NCBI RefSeq assembly: GCF_019049245.1
Contig: NZ_JAGMUK010000022.1
Location: 102,960-166,959, forward strand
From: Streptomyces sp. AC555_RSS877
Lineage (GTDB): Bacteria; Actinomycetota; Actinomycetes; Streptomycetales; Streptomycetaceae
Direction: 5' to 3'
Length of the DNA stretch: 64,000 nucleotides
Under the pieces are notes generated by a model that was not told the DNA's origin, searched no databases, and worked only from the letters and a program-made list of their open reading frames with translations. Made by a program: the position numbers and the translations under genes. Below, one piece after another: positions 62,382 through 64,000 of the stretch (position 1 is the stretch's first letter; each line of letters starts with the position of its first letter).

Positions 62382-63674
62382 TCAGGTGGTGGTTTCGGTG
62401 GGTTTCAGGCCGGTCGTTGCCCGTGTGGCGCGGTCGCCGAGAGCAGTCAGAGCCGCCCGTGCCGACCAGAGAGCGGCGATCGAAGCCAGGGCGAAAAGGG
62501 ACGCGAGGATCGCCCACCCGCCAGCACGCAGCGGCAGGAGCATCGTGACCAGCAGGGTGGGACCCACGATCTTCTGCGCGGTCACTCCCATGCTGAACGC
62601 CCCGAGGTAGTGTGCTCTGGCTGCCGCTGGTGCCATGGCGTAGGACAGTTCCCAACTCGCGACTGAGTGAAGGTTCTCGGCGAAGGTCAGGGCTATCACC
62701 GCGGTCAGGGCCGCCGCAGCCGAGGCCCAGACGGGCACTGACTCGGCCGTTGCGAACAGCCCGCAGGCGGCAACCATCAGTGCCGCAGTCCACGGAATCA
62801 CACGCAGAGAAGCAGGTGCGCCGGAAACTCGCCGGGAAAGCGACACCTGAAGGATCACGGTCAGTACGGTATTGAAGCCCAGTAGCACCGGAAGCAGAGC
62901 GGTGGGCAGTTCCGTCCGCTGGACGAGCCAGATCGAAAGCAGGACCGTAATGGCCGTGTCGTAAAGCATCAGGACGCCATTAGAGATGGTGAACAACATG
63001 AATCGCAGATTGCGGATCGGAGATCCGGCCGGAGGAGCGACTTGTTTTTTCGCAGGCATCACCACGTGGCCAGCGGACGTACTCGTCGCGCGCGCGACCA
63101 AGCCGGCCAAGACCACGTAGGAAACGCCGTCGGTGAGGAAAACGGCGTCATACGCGGCCTTTGAATGAGAAGCCAGCACCAGGGCGGCGAAAAACAGTCC
63201 ACCGGTGATACCGATGTTGCGGACCGCTCGAATGGAACTTAGGGCGTGGGTCCTATCGGTGTCGCTGCAGGCTCCTGCGACGATCACCTGAAAGAGCGGG
63301 GAACAGGCCCGGTCCGCCGCGTAGAGCAGGCACGTCAGCACCGCGTAGGACCGCACACTGTCGACGACGGTGTAGCAGGCGTACCCGACACCGCGCAGAA
63401 GCACCAGGGGAATATAGACCCGCACCGCTCCAAAACGGTCCGCGAGCCGACCCGCAGGCACCGGGCTCAGCAGGCCGCACAACGCGGCGACTGACAGGAC
63501 GACGGCCACCTGAGAGGCCGGAAAGTCCAGGACGCTGACGAAGTAGAGTGTCGACGAGGCTCCGAACAGGCCGGAGCCGAACGAGTCGACGAGGGCTCCG
63601 GCCACCAGCAGGCGTCCGGCCCGGCCTGCGGGGATCACCGCGGTGGCCACCCGAGTCGCGAGTGACTTCAGCAC
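62382..63674 (-). CDS. MFS transporter (430 aa)
   Basis: Twelve hydrophobic segments are apparent. GRLADRFGAVRVYIPLVLLRG is the inter-TM2/3 signature of major facilitator proteins. In a biosynthetic operon it is most simply an exporter and self-resistance factor. The GTG start overlaps the ligase stop by 7 bp. A 249-bp space separates it from the downstream PLP-enzyme gene and may hold an internal promoter. Confidence 0.85.
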   Translation of the reverse strand: MLKSLATRVATAVIPAGRAGRLLVAGALVDSFGSGLFGASSTLYFVSVLDFPASQVAVVLSVAALCGLLSPVPAGRLADRFGAVRVYIPLVLLRGVGYACYTVVDSVRSYAVLTCLLYAADRACSPLFQVIVAGACSDTDRTHALSSIRAVRNIGITGGLFFAALVLASHSKAAYDAVFLTDGVSYVVLAGLVARATSTSAGHVVMPAKKQVAPPAGSPIRNLRFMLFTISNGVLMLYDTAITVLLSIWLVQRTELPTALLPVLLGFNTVLTVILQVSLSRRVSGAPASLRVIPWTAALMVAACGLFATAESVPVWASAAAALTAVIALTFAENLHSVASWELSYAMAPAAARAHYLGAFSMGVTAQKIVGPTLLVTMLLPLRAGGWAILASLFALASIAALWSARAALTALGDRATRATTGLKPTETTT

Positions 63675-64000
63675 GGCGTCCGCTTCACCCGGCGGGCGCC
63701 CTCGATCTCAACGGTCACTCGCGACGAGAACCACTCGGCCGTCTCCGCGAGAAGGTCCGCCGTCGTCCTCTCGTCGGGCCCCGCCACGACGATGCGCCCG
63801 GCGCGGGTGTTGGAGTCCGTCGTGGCGTCGCCCATCACATCGCCCACGCCGACCTTCAGCTCGGCATGCACGACGCCCGGCCGTGCGGCGATCTCCTCCA
63901 GGGTGGGCATGCTCTCGATGACGCCGGCCTGAGCGGTCAGGTGAACGAAGCCCAAGGTGCCACCCTCGGTGGGGTGTTTGGGGGGTGCGGGGGTGTTGAG
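63668..64000 (-). CDS. ATP-grasp ligase, C-terminal part (runs off the window)
   Basis: The visible 110 residues (GFVHLTAQAGVIESM, ARPGVVHAELKVGVGDVMGDATTDSNTRAG, GPDERTTADLLAETAEW) match the C-terminal end of ATP-grasp amino-acid/dipeptide ligases such as BacD-like enzymes. The reading frame continues through base 64000. The ATP and substrate sites lie outside the window, so the reaction is inferred: peptide or amide bond formation with ATP. It precedes and overlaps the MFS gene. Confidence 0.7.
   Translation of the reverse strand, partial: LNTPAPPKHPTEGGTLGFVHLTAQAGVIESMPTLEEIAARPGVVHAELKVGVGDVMGDATTDSNTRAGRIVVAGPDERTTADLLAETAEWFSSRVTVEIEGARRVKRTPC

Noticed and set aside
1..64000. CRISPR array, rRNA or tRNA genes
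   Set aside because: No regularly spaced repeats and no rRNA-like segment were seen. I could not reliably exclude a tRNA by eye, but recognised none.

Overview
The window is very GC-rich DNA with Streptomyces-type codon use, GTG/TTG starts, TetR/HxlR/CGNR/LacI regulators and many transposase relics, so a Streptomyces or close actinobacterial accessory region is likely. This is inferred from sequence character only; there is no rRNA or other phylogenetic marker.

Region 1 (about 1-32 kb) is a patchwork of small oxidoreductase, hydrolase and acyl-CoA units, nearly all beside a one-component regulator. It holds a TetR-controlled enoyl-CoA hydratase/hydrolase/acyl-CoA ligase operon (968-4372), a dehalogenase/epoxide-hydrolase-like protein, and an intact 899-bp IS5-type element sitting in a palindrome between two divergent genes. 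It also holds two paralogous quinone-oxidoreductase-like MDR enzymes, three intact and one broken copy of one alpha/beta-hydrolase family, an SDR, two enoyl-CoA hydratases and a 3-hydroxyisobutyryl-CoA hydrolase-like protein. An HSL-type esterase, a propionyl/acetyl-CoA synthetase, an Old Yellow Enzyme and a PaaI thioesterase complete it. Between these lie many decayed genes: integrase, PfkB kinase, TetR, lipoamide dehydrogenase, iron alcohol dehydrogenase, anti-sigma-type ATPase, amidohydrolase and IS fragments. Short palindromes recur in the promoters and suggest cross-regulation between scattered units.

Region 2 (32-37 kb) is an unfamiliar module. A three-gene minus-strand operon encodes a DUF6083-like cysteine-containing protein, a 178-aa unknown protein and a compact UvrD-family helicase. 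Next to it a small XRE regulator and a cysteine-rich protein with a possible C-terminal winged helix diverge across three copies of a 17-bp repeat.

Region 3 (37-53 kb) starts with a Zn-type alcohol dehydrogenase whose catalytic GHE block is out of frame. It continues with a complete myo-inositol catabolic locus: ABC importer (lipoprotein, permease, ATPase), iolC, a Cgl0158-type aldolase, iolB, iolD, mmsA/iolA, iolE, an IolI/hydroxypyruvate-isomerase-like protein, an IolG-like dehydrogenase and a LacI regulator. TAGAACGTTCTA-type operators precede each transcription unit.

Region 4 (53.5-55.7 kb) is a junction of truncated IS701, IS1182 and IS3 transposases.

Region 5 (55.8-64 kb, running off the right end) is a tightly packed minus-strand operon that looks like a small biosynthetic gene cluster. 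It encodes an ATP-grasp amino-acid ligase (partial), an MFS exporter, a D-serine-dehydratase/D-threonine-aldolase-like PLP enzyme, a DUF1611/DgcN-like protein, a stand-alone PEP-synthase ATP-grasp domain, an asparagine-synthetase-like amidotransferase, and a protein ending in the PEP-synthase phosphohistidine domain. The two halves of a dikinase thus flank an amidotransferase gene. This is the most likely undescribed system in the window.
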